Origin: Clostridiales bacterium PH28_bin88 | GTDB taxonomy: Bacteria; Bacillota; PH28-bin88 | Assembly: GCA_000987045.1 (NCBI GenBank) | Contig: LAKY01000059.1 | Span: forward strand, 1-44,253 | Length of the DNA stretch: 44,253 nt | Reading direction: 5' to 3' | Shown: piece after piece, positions 1 to 8,055 of the stretch | Layout of the letters: each line of letters opens with the position of its first letter | Numbering within the stretch: the first letter of the stretch is position 1 | Translations under genes and position numbers: made by a program | Notes under the pieces: generated by a model | Database searches by the model: none | What the model saw: the letters and a program-made list of their open reading frames with translations, nothing else | What the model was told of the DNA's origin: nothing

Positions 1-20
1 TAGTCCGACCGCTATTAGTG

Positions 21-137
21 CTAGTAACAAAGATAATATTCGGATCTCCGCGCCTTGAACAAAGGTCGCCTTAAAACATAAGAGATAGCTGCAATGACAG
101 TACCTAATGCAATATATTTGGTTAATTTTGGTGTCAT
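21..137 (-). CDS. small membrane peptide, 38 aa
   Basis: A short reading frame of 38 codons starts at ATG (135-137). It has an AGGGGTG ribosome binding site about 8 nt upstream, lying just after the stop codon (155-157) of the preceding 160-aa gene, so the two are probably translationally coupled. The peptide has a short hydrophobic core (YIALGTVIAAISYVL) followed by a basic tail (RRPLFKARR), which suggests one membrane segment with a cytoplasmic positive end. I do not recognise a family. The support is the start context and composition only, so it remains a prediction. Confidence 0.5.
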   Translation of the reverse strand: MTPKLTKYIALGTVIAAISYVLRRPLFKARRSEYYLCY

Positions 138-154
138 TGCCCAACACCCCTCAA

Positions 155-637
155 TTAAGTATTTTTGACCTCAACTTTCGCCGGAATAACCAATCTGTTC
201 AGCACAATGAGTTTTATCTTTAAAGCAAGATTTTTGTACCGGTTTAACAGGTAATCGAAAGTGCCGTTAATTTCTCTATTTCTTCTAAGCGGGTTCTTTT
301 CGACATCATAAGTTTCGCCTGACAAAGCATTCACATCTACAGACACTGGTGCTTTAAACTGTTCGCCTCCAGTCCAAATACGTACGTGGTATCGCATCAC
401 TTCTTGCCCGTCTTCGTTAAACCAAATGCCTAGTATGGGTTTTTCCACTTGGCCAATGATTGACTTCGTTACACCAAAATTTTCAAAGTGCTCCTCTAAC
501 GCTGATAAAGCTAGATGTACTGCTTGTTCCTGAGAAATCTTTGGTTCTGGTAGCGACCTAATAACAAGAATAAAACCCAGCAGCACGGTCAAAGTTGGAA
601 AAACTAACAATCCAATTAACAGTTTTTTTATCTTCAT
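155..637 (-). CDS. membrane-anchored PepSY-like hypothetical protein
   Basis: The 160-aa product begins with a basic stretch and one strong hydrophobic segment (about residues 6-27), so it is probably anchored in the membrane with the rest outside. The middle part (YHVRIWTGG, then VDVNALSGETYDVE) resembles the strand and 'DA.tGe' turn of PepSY-type domains found in exported Gram-positive proteins; this assignment is tentative. A basic C-terminal stretch (about 115-160) contains a second mildly hydrophobic part. The ATG start has a GAGAGG site a few bases upstream. The 38-aa membrane peptide follows directly. Function is unknown. Confidence 0.7.
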   Translation of the reverse strand: MKIKKLLIGLLVFPTLTVLLGFILVIRSLPEPKISQEQAVHLALSALEEHFENFGVTKSIIGQVEKPILGIWFNEDGQEVMRYHVRIWTGGEQFKAPVSVDVNALSGETYDVEKNPLRRNREINGTFDYLLNRYKNLALKIKLIVLNRLVIPAKVEVKNT

Positions 638-732
638 TATCCTCTCGCTCCCTTAGTAAAGGCAAGCTCACTGTCGTTGCGCATTACTGCTTCTATGCAT
701 CATAGAGAAACGCAAACCTACTTGCTTGGTGT

Positions 733-2961
733 TTAAAAAGGAATGTTGGGTTGGAGTAATTCCAGGAATCCGCTGCTTGATCCCAGGTAAAGACCATCTT
801 GCAATCCCGTCAGCATCCCGTAGTAGTTCAGCAGGTACCTGGCTTCAGGGTCGCCAAGGTAAAAGTCTGCCACCTGGTAGAGAAAGCGCCCGCTCTTTCT
901 GTCAAAAATGAAGATCCCCTTTTCCCCGGGCACTACCAGTTCCGAACCGACCATCAGCAGTTGCTTGCTGTATTTGGTACCAAAGGGTGTGGTCCACAGC
1001 TGTTTGCCGCTGGCAAGGTCGACACTTGCCACCCTTTCCCCGGTGGAGTAATACAGCCTTTCACCTTCTACCAGGGCGGTCCTGATGTTCTCCTGTTTGG
1101 TCCATAGCACTTCCTGTTTTTTAAGCGAATATAGCTTGGAGGTAACCTCACCCTGAAAGAAATAAGGGCCGCTGAAGTCCCGAATAATGAGGTAATCGTC
1201 ATTCAACACATTTACAATTCTGTTCCCGTTATTGTGAAGGGATGAAAGGATCTTACCGCTGTTCAAGTCGACCAGGCGGAATCTGTCCTCCATAGCGAAC
1301 CAGTAGGTGTTACCCGGTGGCTTTCCGCTCCAGTACCTGGGGTCAGCCATCACCCGGACCCGGTCAAAGTTTGACCCGAAATTATCAGGATTGATGGGCG
1401 CATCCAGCCGCCACGCTGGTTTTCCTGTCCGGGAGTTGAAGGCCTCGATCTTATCCTTTCCCACGATAATGGCCAAGGGTAGGGTATGGTAGGCGGAAAG
1501 CAAACGCTGGCCGGCAGTCAAATCCTTCTCCCACAAAACCTGCCCGTCGTTTTCATCCATGGCGATCAGCTTGGCGGCGGGCTGAGTCCCTGACTCGCGC
1601 AGGTACAGGAGGACGGTATTGCCGGAACCGGCCAGGCTGAACTCATAATATTGATCCCATTCGTCCATCTGTTTTTCCCAGATTACCCTGCCAGTGTCCA
1701 TTTCCATGTGGACTAACCGGTGCGGCTGAGTTGCTTTTGTCTTTACTGCCACCGTAACGGTGTCTTCTTTTTCTCCCACGTAAAAGTACACCGGCAGGAA
1801 ACCGCCGTAGACCGACCACTTCTTTTGCCCTGTCTGGCGGTCAACCCCGTAAAGGTAAGCGGAATCATGAAAACCGCTGAGACCCCCATCATCCCCGAAC
1901 ACCAGCAGGGTGTCCTTTGTACCGCCCACCAGGTAATTGTAGGGGAGATCGCCGGTAAACCTCCACTGCGGCGGGAATAGTTCTTCCCACTCCTTCAGTG
2001 CCTGTCCCCGGGTCAAAAGCCCACTGGTCAGGTCCAGCCTGAAAGCAAAGAGTTCTCCACCGGCGGTAGCGGTATCGGTTGCTGCCAGGTAAACCGCCTG
2101 TTCGCCGTATTTGGGAGTGTAAAACATTTCCCTTACCTCACCGATTTCAGCAGGAAGGGCGTAGGAGGTCAGTGTTTGATCCTGTTCGTCCCAGGTGAGG
2201 ATATACTTCTTTTCTCCTTCCTGCTTCAGGTAAACGTCAAGTAAATAATACTTATCACCGGTATAATTGACCAGCGTGGAGTCCGTATCAACCACATCAA
2301 ACCGGTGTAAGGGGACGGTGCGCAGGTCCTTCGGTCCCTGCCACTGGGAAGAAAAGAGGGCCCAGTTGCTGCCATCCTTCACCTTGAAGTTGATAAAGTT
2401 TTTCGACTCTAGATCAGTGCCACCCATCTTAACGTGGGTTAAAATGAAATCACTGGCCAGCCCCCTTTTCCTGAGCTCACCGGTAATCTCTATTTTCTCG
2501 ACCTCCGGCTGGTTTTCCCCGGATTTTTTAGTGATGAATACCCGGCCCGCGCCGTCCCTATGCAAGATAAAAGAATGGGGGCCAAAGCCCTTCACGGTCC
2601 ACGTGATGTTCCCGCCATCCTCTGTCTTTATCACCTGATATTTTTTGGCCACCGGGTACAATCGCTCTTCAGAAAGGATAAGTTCTGTTTCCGGTGTCCG
2701 TACCATGTCCACTTTTATCTCCCGGGCTGGAGCGCGGTTCAGGTAATGGTTGAGACCTCCCGTTTCCTCGCCGGGATCTTCCCTGTCCCCGGTATGTCCC
2801 AGGGAATCAGCCCGCTCTCCTGCAGATACACTTTTTTCCCCGCCCGGAGTGGGAGCAGCGCGGTACGGGGCACAACCGGGAACAAACAGCAATGTCAGTA
2901 CCACACCGGCTACAACAACGGCTGTCTTCATCTGAAATGTTACATTCCGCCCTCCAATCAA
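733..2961 (-). CDS. PQQ-type beta-propeller lipoprotein (742 aa)
   Basis: A long intact gene for an exported lipoprotein. The N-terminus has basic residues, a hydrophobic core and a lipobox (FVPGC, Cys about residue 30), followed by a low-complexity linker. From about residue 350 onward there are repeated 'G...W' and 'G...L/IW' blades (RQTGQKKWSVYGG, DTGRVIWEK, NDGQVLWEKD, RTGKPAWRLD, ASGKQLWTTPFG), as in PQQ-like or BamB-like propellers. Such domains bind partners or ligands; PQQ binding or enzyme activity is not implied. The chosen start is TTG at 2961 because AGGAGGT lies 7 nt upstream; an ATG ten codons downstream (2931) has worse spacing. It is paralogous to the lipoprotein at 39462-41588 (shared GGT.DTL.V..DDG, then RR.TG..KWSV.GG). 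Confidence 0.85.
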   Translation of the reverse strand: MIGGRNVTFQMKTAVVVAGVVLTLLFVPGCAPYRAAPTPGGEKSVSAGERADSLGHTGDREDPGEETGGLNHYLNRAPAREIKVDMVRTPETELILSEERLYPVAKKYQVIKTEDGGNITWTVKGFGPHSFILHRDGAGRVFITKKSGENQPEVEKIEITGELRKRGLASDFILTHVKMGGTDLESKNFINFKVKDGSNWALFSSQWQGPKDLRTVPLHRFDVVDTDSTLVNYTGDKYYLLDVYLKQEGEKKYILTWDEQDQTLTSYALPAEIGEVREMFYTPKYGEQAVYLAATDTATAGGELFAFRLDLTSGLLTRGQALKEWEELFPPQWRFTGDLPYNYLVGGTKDTLLVFGDDGGLSGFHDSAYLYGVDRQTGQKKWSVYGGFLPVYFYVGEKEDTVTVAVKTKATQPHRLVHMEMDTGRVIWEKQMDEWDQYYEFSLAGSGNTVLLYLRESGTQPAAKLIAMDENDGQVLWEKDLTAGQRLLSAYHTLPLAIIVGKDKIEAFNSRTGKPAWRLDAPINPDNFGSNFDRVRVMADPRYWSGKPPGNTYWFAMEDRFRLVDLNSGKILSSLHNNGNRIVNVLNDDYLIIRDFSGPYFFQGEVTSKLYSLKKQEVLWTKQENIRTALVEGERLYYSTGERVASVDLASGKQLWTTPFGTKYSKQLLMVGSELVVPGEKGIFIFDRKSGRFLYQVADFYLGDPEARYLLNYYGMLTGLQDGLYLGSSSGFLELLQPNIPF

Positions 2962-3016
2962 CCACCTTACCTCCTCCTACAAAACCCGATACTAACAACG
3001 CTTTTCCAATTAAGTC

Positions 3017-4294
3017 CTACCCTTCCGTGACCATTAAGGACGAAAGGATTTTTTCCAGTACAGGATCCCGGCCGGCGAAGTAATCGGCTGACGAAAGCGG
3101 TACGGTAATATCGGGGATTAGTGAAGATTCATCATTTGAGAGGTTGAAGTATTTGGTGGAGTATGATAATTCCAAAGCGGAGTTGGGCAACCTGAGAACT
3201 TCGGGGTGTCCGAAGTGGTTTGGATTCCCTCCTGTCGGTTCCCCCACAAAGATAGCGCTTGTCTGGTTGCGAAGTTCAATGGCATTGATTATGGCGGAAG
3301 AAAAGGTGTTACGCCCCACTAGAACGAACAGCCGCCCCTTCTGATTGATACCCGGACGGTTTTTTATTTCAGTGATGAGCGGCCTTAACAGCGAAGAATC
3401 CCCACCACCGTTGTATCGTATATCGATAATAAACTTTTCAACGGGGTACTGATCCAGAAACGATAACATTTCTTTGGAAAACTCTGTGAAAGGTTTTTCG
3501 TCCCTGTTAGAACATTTGTTATACTGAAAGTAAAGGGTTTGTTTGTCCTCAATATAGGCATACCAGTAATTCACACCCTTTTTTATGTTGGATAACGGCA
3601 GCTTGGCCGGATCAACGGCAGGTAACAAATCAACCTGATTGCCCGGTGGTACCGAACGCATTTCAAGGGAAAACAGGGTGCCGTTTCCGTCTTCAAAGGT
3701 AAAACGCCCTGCTCTCAAATCAGGTATAATTCCCAACGCATGAAGGATTTCCGGTGTGACCAGGTATTTGGGGCTCAGATATTTTACCCACGCCTCGTTC
3801 TCGTGAGGGATTACATTTCTTACCGCGGTATATGCTTTTTCCACATCCGTTTCTCCTATCTGGATTAATCTGGCGCCCAGAGCACGACGATAAGCCGGTA
3901 CGGTATCTGTTACATACAGCCCGTCGCTAAACCAGTAAAGCCTTAGGGGATAAGTGCGAAACCCTGTTGCTTTATGGCTTATAGACAAACCCGTATGAGC
4001 ATCTCCGAGCATGGCTACAATTCGCATGAATCCAACGATAATTTCGTGTTCTTGTAAAGAAGGAATAGCCTCGTCAAGCTCCTGAACAGCCTGCTCGAAC
4101 TCTTTTTGCGTTACCTGAAAGAACGCGTTCTTATGGAGGCGCGGAAGTTCTGTCGCTAAATACCGCAAGTCCTCACGCCACTTTTCCTCCGGCAGCGAAC
4201 TTGTTTGTGGTAATCGCGCACACCCGCTTAAAAGGAGGCTAGAGCAGTAAGCAGCAAGAAAGAAGATGCCGGTTAGGATAATTTTTGTTCTCAT
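3017..4294 (-). CDS. S41-family (tail-specific type) peptidase lipoprotein
   Basis: A 425-aa exported lipoprotein: signal peptide with lipobox LLLSGC (Cys25), a helical N-terminal part (about 35-100) and a C-terminal S41 core. The core shows IIDIRYNGGGD (about 290-299), the nucleophile-type motif GRNTFSSA (about 328-335) and VGEPTGGNPNHFG (about 350-362), typical of S41 proteins that are not classical CtpA. The general-base lysine that CtpA proteases carry after 'GE.TfGK' is not seen; Gly occupies that stretch, so the catalytic set may differ or activity may be lost. No clear PDZ domain is visible. The ATG start has a GGGAGGGAGG site. The gene lies 55 nt downstream of the convergent-side neighbour at 4466 in divergent arrangement and upstream of the propeller lipoprotein in the same direction. 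Likely role: cleaving or binding envelope proteins. Confidence 0.85.
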   Translation of the reverse strand: MRTKIILTGIFFLAAYCSSLLLSGCARLPQTSSLPEEKWREDLRYLATELPRLHKNAFFQVTQKEFEQAVQELDEAIPSLQEHEIIVGFMRIVAMLGDAHTGLSISHKATGFRTYPLRLYWFSDGLYVTDTVPAYRRALGARLIQIGETDVEKAYTAVRNVIPHENEAWVKYLSPKYLVTPEILHALGIIPDLRAGRFTFEDGNGTLFSLEMRSVPPGNQVDLLPAVDPAKLPLSNIKKGVNYWYAYIEDKQTLYFQYNKCSNRDEKPFTEFSKEMLSFLDQYPVEKFIIDIRYNGGGDSSLLRPLITEIKNRPGINQKGRLFVLVGRNTFSSAIINAIELRNQTSAIFVGEPTGGNPNHFGHPEVLRLPNSALELSYSTKYFNLSNDESSLIPDITVPLSSADYFAGRDPVLEKILSSLMVTEG

Positions 4295-4465
4295 GGCGCC
4301 CTTTCCTCCCTCCCGTAAGTCGCTTGATTGCCAGGCCCAGAATTAGCCGTAATGCCTCTTTTTACCTCTTCGCCAAAGGAAATCATCTGGTCTTGCCGAA
4401 AAAGGAATAACACGGTGCATGTAACATTCACTCCCGTACCAAGGCTGGCAAAGAGAGGAACAGCA

Positions 4466-5386
4466 ATGATCAGCAAACAAGCAACACCCCAGAGCCTGCA
4501 AGCACGCGCACCGGTAAAACGCTTTCCGCCTGTGTTGCTAAAAGTCTTTTTCCTTACGTTGATAACAGTGTTTATGGTTTCAATAGGCGTTAGCTGGGCT
4601 ATCGTACACCCAACCCGTCGTCCCGTAAATGAGACCCCATCCACTGTGGGGCTGGAGTATGAGGAGGTTACCTTTTTTAGCCGCGAGGACGGGTTGGAAC
4701 TAAGAGGGTGGTTGCTGCCCTCCAAAGACAGCGATCGCACCGTCATTGTCGCTCACGGGTATCATAACAACCGGTTACAGGATGACGTACCCGCCCTATT
4801 ACTGGTGAAAGAACTGGTTCATACCGGGTATAACGTCTTGTTATTTGACTTCCGCAATTGCGGAAACTCCCCTGGTCAAATGACCTCTATCGGCCAGTAC
4901 GAAGTCAGGGACCTCCTTGGCGCCATAGATTTTGTGCAAGCGTCCCCGGCGATTTCTCGCCGCATAGCTGTACTTGGCTTTTCCATGGGAGCAAGCACGG
5001 CCATCCTGGCCGGAGTTCAGGAGCCGGCTGTGGACGTAATTATTGCTGACAGCCCTTTCGCTGATCTCAAGGCACTTTTCCGCACCAAATTCTACCCCTT
5101 CGGCGACCTAATAGCGCATGAAATATCGTTCCTAACCGGACTGCGCCCGGGGCAGGTCAGCCCCGCAACAGCACTACGTGGCCCGGCATCCAAGCCCCTT
5201 TTGATTATCCACGGGGATGCCGATGAGGTAATCCCTAAAGAGCACAGCCAGGAGCTTTTACGCGCAGGTGGGCCAAACGCCAATCTGTGGATCGTCCCGG
5301 GGGCGAAGCATCTCAAATCCTATGCTGTCGCCGGATCTTCCTATTCATCCAGGGTGATTGATTTTCTAAACGATAACCTGAGGTAA
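4466..5386 (+). CDS. membrane-anchored alpha/beta hydrolase (306 aa)
   Basis: One of few plus-strand genes. The product has a basic N-terminus, one membrane segment (about residues 20-45) and an alpha/beta-hydrolase domain. Visible elements are HGYHNN (oxyanion region), nucleophile elbow GFSMGAS (Ser173), an acid in HGDADEV (Asp251 or 253) and His282 in PGAKH, so the Ser-Asp-His triad is complete. This matches the Bem46/YqkD/BAAT-like serine hydrolases; the substrate cannot be told. The open frame extends upstream to 4328, but ATG 4466 has AGAGGA 7 nt before it and gives a clean N-terminus, so I chose it. Upstream of it runs the divergent S41 peptidase gene. Confidence 0.88.
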   Translation: MISKQATPQSLQARAPVKRFPPVLLKVFFLTLITVFMVSIGVSWAIVHPTRRPVNETPSTVGLEYEEVTFFSREDGLELRGWLLPSKDSDRTVIVAHGYHNNRLQDDVPALLLVKELVHTGYNVLLFDFRNCGNSPGQMTSIGQYEVRDLLGAIDFVQASPAISRRIAVLGFSMGASTAILAGVQEPAVDVIIADSPFADLKALFRTKFYPFGDLIAHEISFLTGLRPGQVSPATALRGPASKPLLIIHGDADEVIPKEHSQELLRAGGPNANLWIVPGAKHLKSYAVAGSSYSSRVIDFLNDNLR

Positions 5387-5479
5387 ATACTTATTATGGT
5401 AATGAGTATCGATCAGCACTGGAGTACTCAACTGCCAACGAAGGTGTGGCGTATTACCTTTAGCTCCGTGCCTAGATAC

Positions 5480-5958
5480 CTATTTTGCCAGGGCATCTAC
5501 TGCCTCCTGGAAACGCCGCAGATACTCATGCCCTGGAGTACCTGGAATAATCGGGAGTTGTTCTGAGAGAGTCTTTAGCCTCCGTTTGATGTCTTCAAAG
5601 TCTTTATAGTCTTTCGAAATCACCATTCTTTTAAGTTCCCAACTAATTACATTTGGTGAATCGGACAGACGCCGGGCCTCCGGATTAATTACACCAAGTC
5701 TGTATAACACTTGCGCAGCATCGAAAGCTGTTTGGAGCTTCGTTGCAGCCGACTAATCCACTCGTCTGAATCAGATTCACCAGGTGAGGATACCCTTTCC
5801 AATTCAACAGTAGCTTCTAGAATCTGACCTGCTACGGCCGTTGCCTGATCACGTGCTAACTCCAGGATTTGCGCGGTCTTTGAGTATATCATCCAACCTT
5901 GAATAATATTTCCCAATAGAAGCACGCCTAAAATCAAAAAGACTATCCAGTACCGCAA
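5480..5958 (-). pseudogene. single-pass membrane protein gene, probably split by a frameshift
   Basis: The 5' part (TTG 5958, with GGGGGTG 8 nt upstream) encodes a membrane segment (RYWIVFLILGVLLLGN) and a helical region, and closes at 5689. The 3' part, in another frame, covers about 5752-5480 and encodes KLQTAFDAAQVLYRLG continuing to a long helix ending FQEAVDALAK. Taken alone, the 3' frame would start at a GTG (5710) with no ribosome binding site, while its frame reads sensibly further upstream to a stop at 5753-5755. A single-base shift between about 5753 and 5692 would join them into one protein of about 155 aa, a size and layout like that of 38930-39379. The alternative is two overlapping genes. 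Function unknown. Confidence 0.55.
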
Positions 5959-5977
5959 GCAGATGCACCCCCTCAGT

Positions 5978-7966
5978 TTATTCCCCCTCACGTGATACTA
6001 TCTGAAATAGGTAAGGCCGGTAGCTCAGAGTGGCAAACAAGGTGTTGGTTTCCGGGATGAAATCCAGGGTCGGAGAAGACCCGTCTTCCAGTTCCTTGAC
6101 CCGCCTCCAGCTGGCGCCCCCGTCTTCCGTAACTGCCAAATATGGGGGGGTGTCGGACTGTTCCTTAATTACAGTGAATACCTGCTCCGGCCTGTCGGGG
6201 TTTACAGCATAACTCTCGCCAATGATGCTTTTAAAAGGCAAACTGAACCCTCGCCAGGTTTGACCCCCGTCAACAGTGGACAGGAGAAAATGCCTGCTTT
6301 GTTCCCAGGCTACCGGCCGGTTTTCTGAGTAGTGAATTACCAGAGTTCCCGGCTCCCGGCCAGTCCCCACCATTTCTATATAGGCAGGAAAGCTGGTCAC
6401 GTAAGGAGGCAGGTTGATGTTAGTCCAAGTAAGCCCCCCGTCCGGGGATTTGAATAGGGAATGCCCTTGGTTTAAGCCCTGCTCCCGGTTTAAACCCCAC
6501 ATGTTCAAATCATCTTTGCCGTACCTTAACCCGGCACCCAGGTAAATCGTCCCGTCTGTATCCAGCGCCGGGTTGATCATATGTGGTCCAAAAAACCATA
6601 AGCCCGACGCCTTGTTGGCCGGGGACCAAGTCTCGCCACCGTCAGAAGTACCCAGCAGAGTTGCAACATATTTGGCCGTCTCAAGGGCATACACCCTGTT
6701 GGGATCCGTTGGATCAAAAAAGTAACGGCCGACCACCGGTTTGTACGGTGGTTGTGCTTTGGGGTTGGGATTAGGGCGGGAAAGAGTCCAGGTCCGGCCG
6801 CCGTCGGTAGACCGGTAAATATTGCTTTCTTGCCAATCAGTCGCGAAGATGACGCTGGGATCAAGGGGGGAAATACCCATGGCAAGCACATTGAATGCTC
6901 CGCCGGTCAGATCAACTTTTTCCCAGGTCCTTCCCCCGTCCTCGGTTTTCCAGGTGAAATACTCTCCCCCTGTTTCCGCACTACGTTCATAGACCCTGAC
7001 ATACATCTCTTCCGGTCTGTTGGGGTTAATTACTGGGGAGAAGACTTTTTCGCCCAGGTTGTGTGAGATTTCGGTTAAAGTAAAGCCAGGTTCCCCTTCA
7101 ACGATCCTGCCCTCCCCTATTTCTACCCGGGGCTCAATGCTGGCAATGGGTGGCGGGAGGAGGTCCTGGATGGCCTTGATGGCCTGGGTCAGTTCGTCTC
7201 CCGGGAAATAAAGGTAACGGTCAAATTCCGGGTGGTCCTCCACCGTTAACCGCGCATAGCGGCCTGCGTGTTCCAGGGTAATCCAGGCTTCAAATCGCTG
7301 GCTCTCATCATCTATGGGAAGGCTGCGGACATCTAAACTATAGAGGCTGGTTGTTACTCCTTCAGGCAAAGGACCCTTGACTTCCCGGGCCTGGATGAGC
7401 ACCCTTGCCAACCGGTCAATCGCCTCCCCCTTGGGGCTCTGACCGTCGCCCCTGTACAAGCTCCAGTGGGCAGGGCGCACGAAACTGATCTGGTCAAGGC
7501 TGTACAGCCTGAGGCGGTGGCCAACGATGTCGTCCACCGAGACGCTGCGGGTACTGGCATCCCAGGAAACGTTAAGCCCCAGGGCCTCTGATACAGCCCG
7601 TAAGGGGACCAGCACCCGCCCTCCCACCACCATAGGTGGTACGTCCGTGGCTATCCTCCTGGCTTCCAGGTAAACGGAGATTTCCGGAGCAGAAATCTCA
7701 TCACCTGCCAACATACTGGGCATGGTATCTATCAACACCCGCCTGTTGGCAGCGTCCCATTCCACACGGTGTCCGAATGCCTCCGCTATGAACCGCAGGG
7801 GCACCAGCACTCGCCCGTTTACTAGCTGGGGAGCCACATCAGGGGTTACCGCCGAACCGTTAATCTTGATAGCTATTACAGAAGTGGATGCCTTAGCGGT
7901 TCCCTGCACCAATAAGGTCGCCAGCATCGCGACAATCCATATCAGCACCATCATTCTACGTGCCAT
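5978..7966 (-). CDS. exported protein: two copper-amine-oxidase-like stalk domains plus Asp-box (BNR) repeats
   Basis: A 662-aa exported protein. After a signal peptide (MVLIWIVAMLATLLVQGTAKA) come two stalk units of the copper amine oxidase N-terminal type, marked by NGRVLVPLRFIAEAFG and GGRVLVPLRAVSEALG, each followed by a 'W(D)A..R.V' strand (about residues 30-155). A linker domain follows, and then a propeller with at least six Asp-box motifs (EDGGRTWEK, TDGGRTWTL, SDGGETWSP, PDGGLTWTN, VDGGQTWRG, EDGGASWRR). Asp boxes occur in sialidases and in non-enzymatic binding propellers; catalytic arginines of sialidases are not evident. Stalk domains are thought to act as spacers or adhesion modules. 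I chose ATG 7966 (GGAGGGAG 5-7 nt upstream); ATG 7987 is also possible. Confidence 0.88.
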   Translation of the reverse strand: MARRMMVLIWIVAMLATLLVQGTAKASTSVIAIKINGSAVTPDVAPQLVNGRVLVPLRFIAEAFGHRVEWDAANRRVLIDTMPSMLAGDEISAPEISVYLEARRIATDVPPMVVGGRVLVPLRAVSEALGLNVSWDASTRSVSVDDIVGHRLRLYSLDQISFVRPAHWSLYRGDGQSPKGEAIDRLARVLIQAREVKGPLPEGVTTSLYSLDVRSLPIDDESQRFEAWITLEHAGRYARLTVEDHPEFDRYLYFPGDELTQAIKAIQDLLPPPIASIEPRVEIGEGRIVEGEPGFTLTEISHNLGEKVFSPVINPNRPEEMYVRVYERSAETGGEYFTWKTEDGGRTWEKVDLTGGAFNVLAMGISPLDPSVIFATDWQESNIYRSTDGGRTWTLSRPNPNPKAQPPYKPVVGRYFFDPTDPNRVYALETAKYVATLLGTSDGGETWSPANKASGLWFFGPHMINPALDTDGTIYLGAGLRYGKDDLNMWGLNREQGLNQGHSLFKSPDGGLTWTNINLPPYVTSFPAYIEMVGTGREPGTLVIHYSENRPVAWEQSRHFLLSTVDGGQTWRGFSLPFKSIIGESYAVNPDRPEQVFTVIKEQSDTPPYLAVTEDGGASWRRVKELEDGSSPTLDFIPETNTLFATLSYRPYLFQIVSREGE

Positions 7967-8055
7967 CGAACTCCCTCCTCGGTCCATTTTTTCCTTTCAC
8001 GACCGGCTTATTGGAAGGTCAATATACCTACTTCTAAGACGCTTTCCATCCGGTT

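Noticed and set aside
4291..4746. Minus-strand 151-aa open frame opposite the hydrolase gene
   Set aside because: It is antisense to a protein with a complete Ser-Asp-His triad; no ribosome binding site and no recognisable domain.
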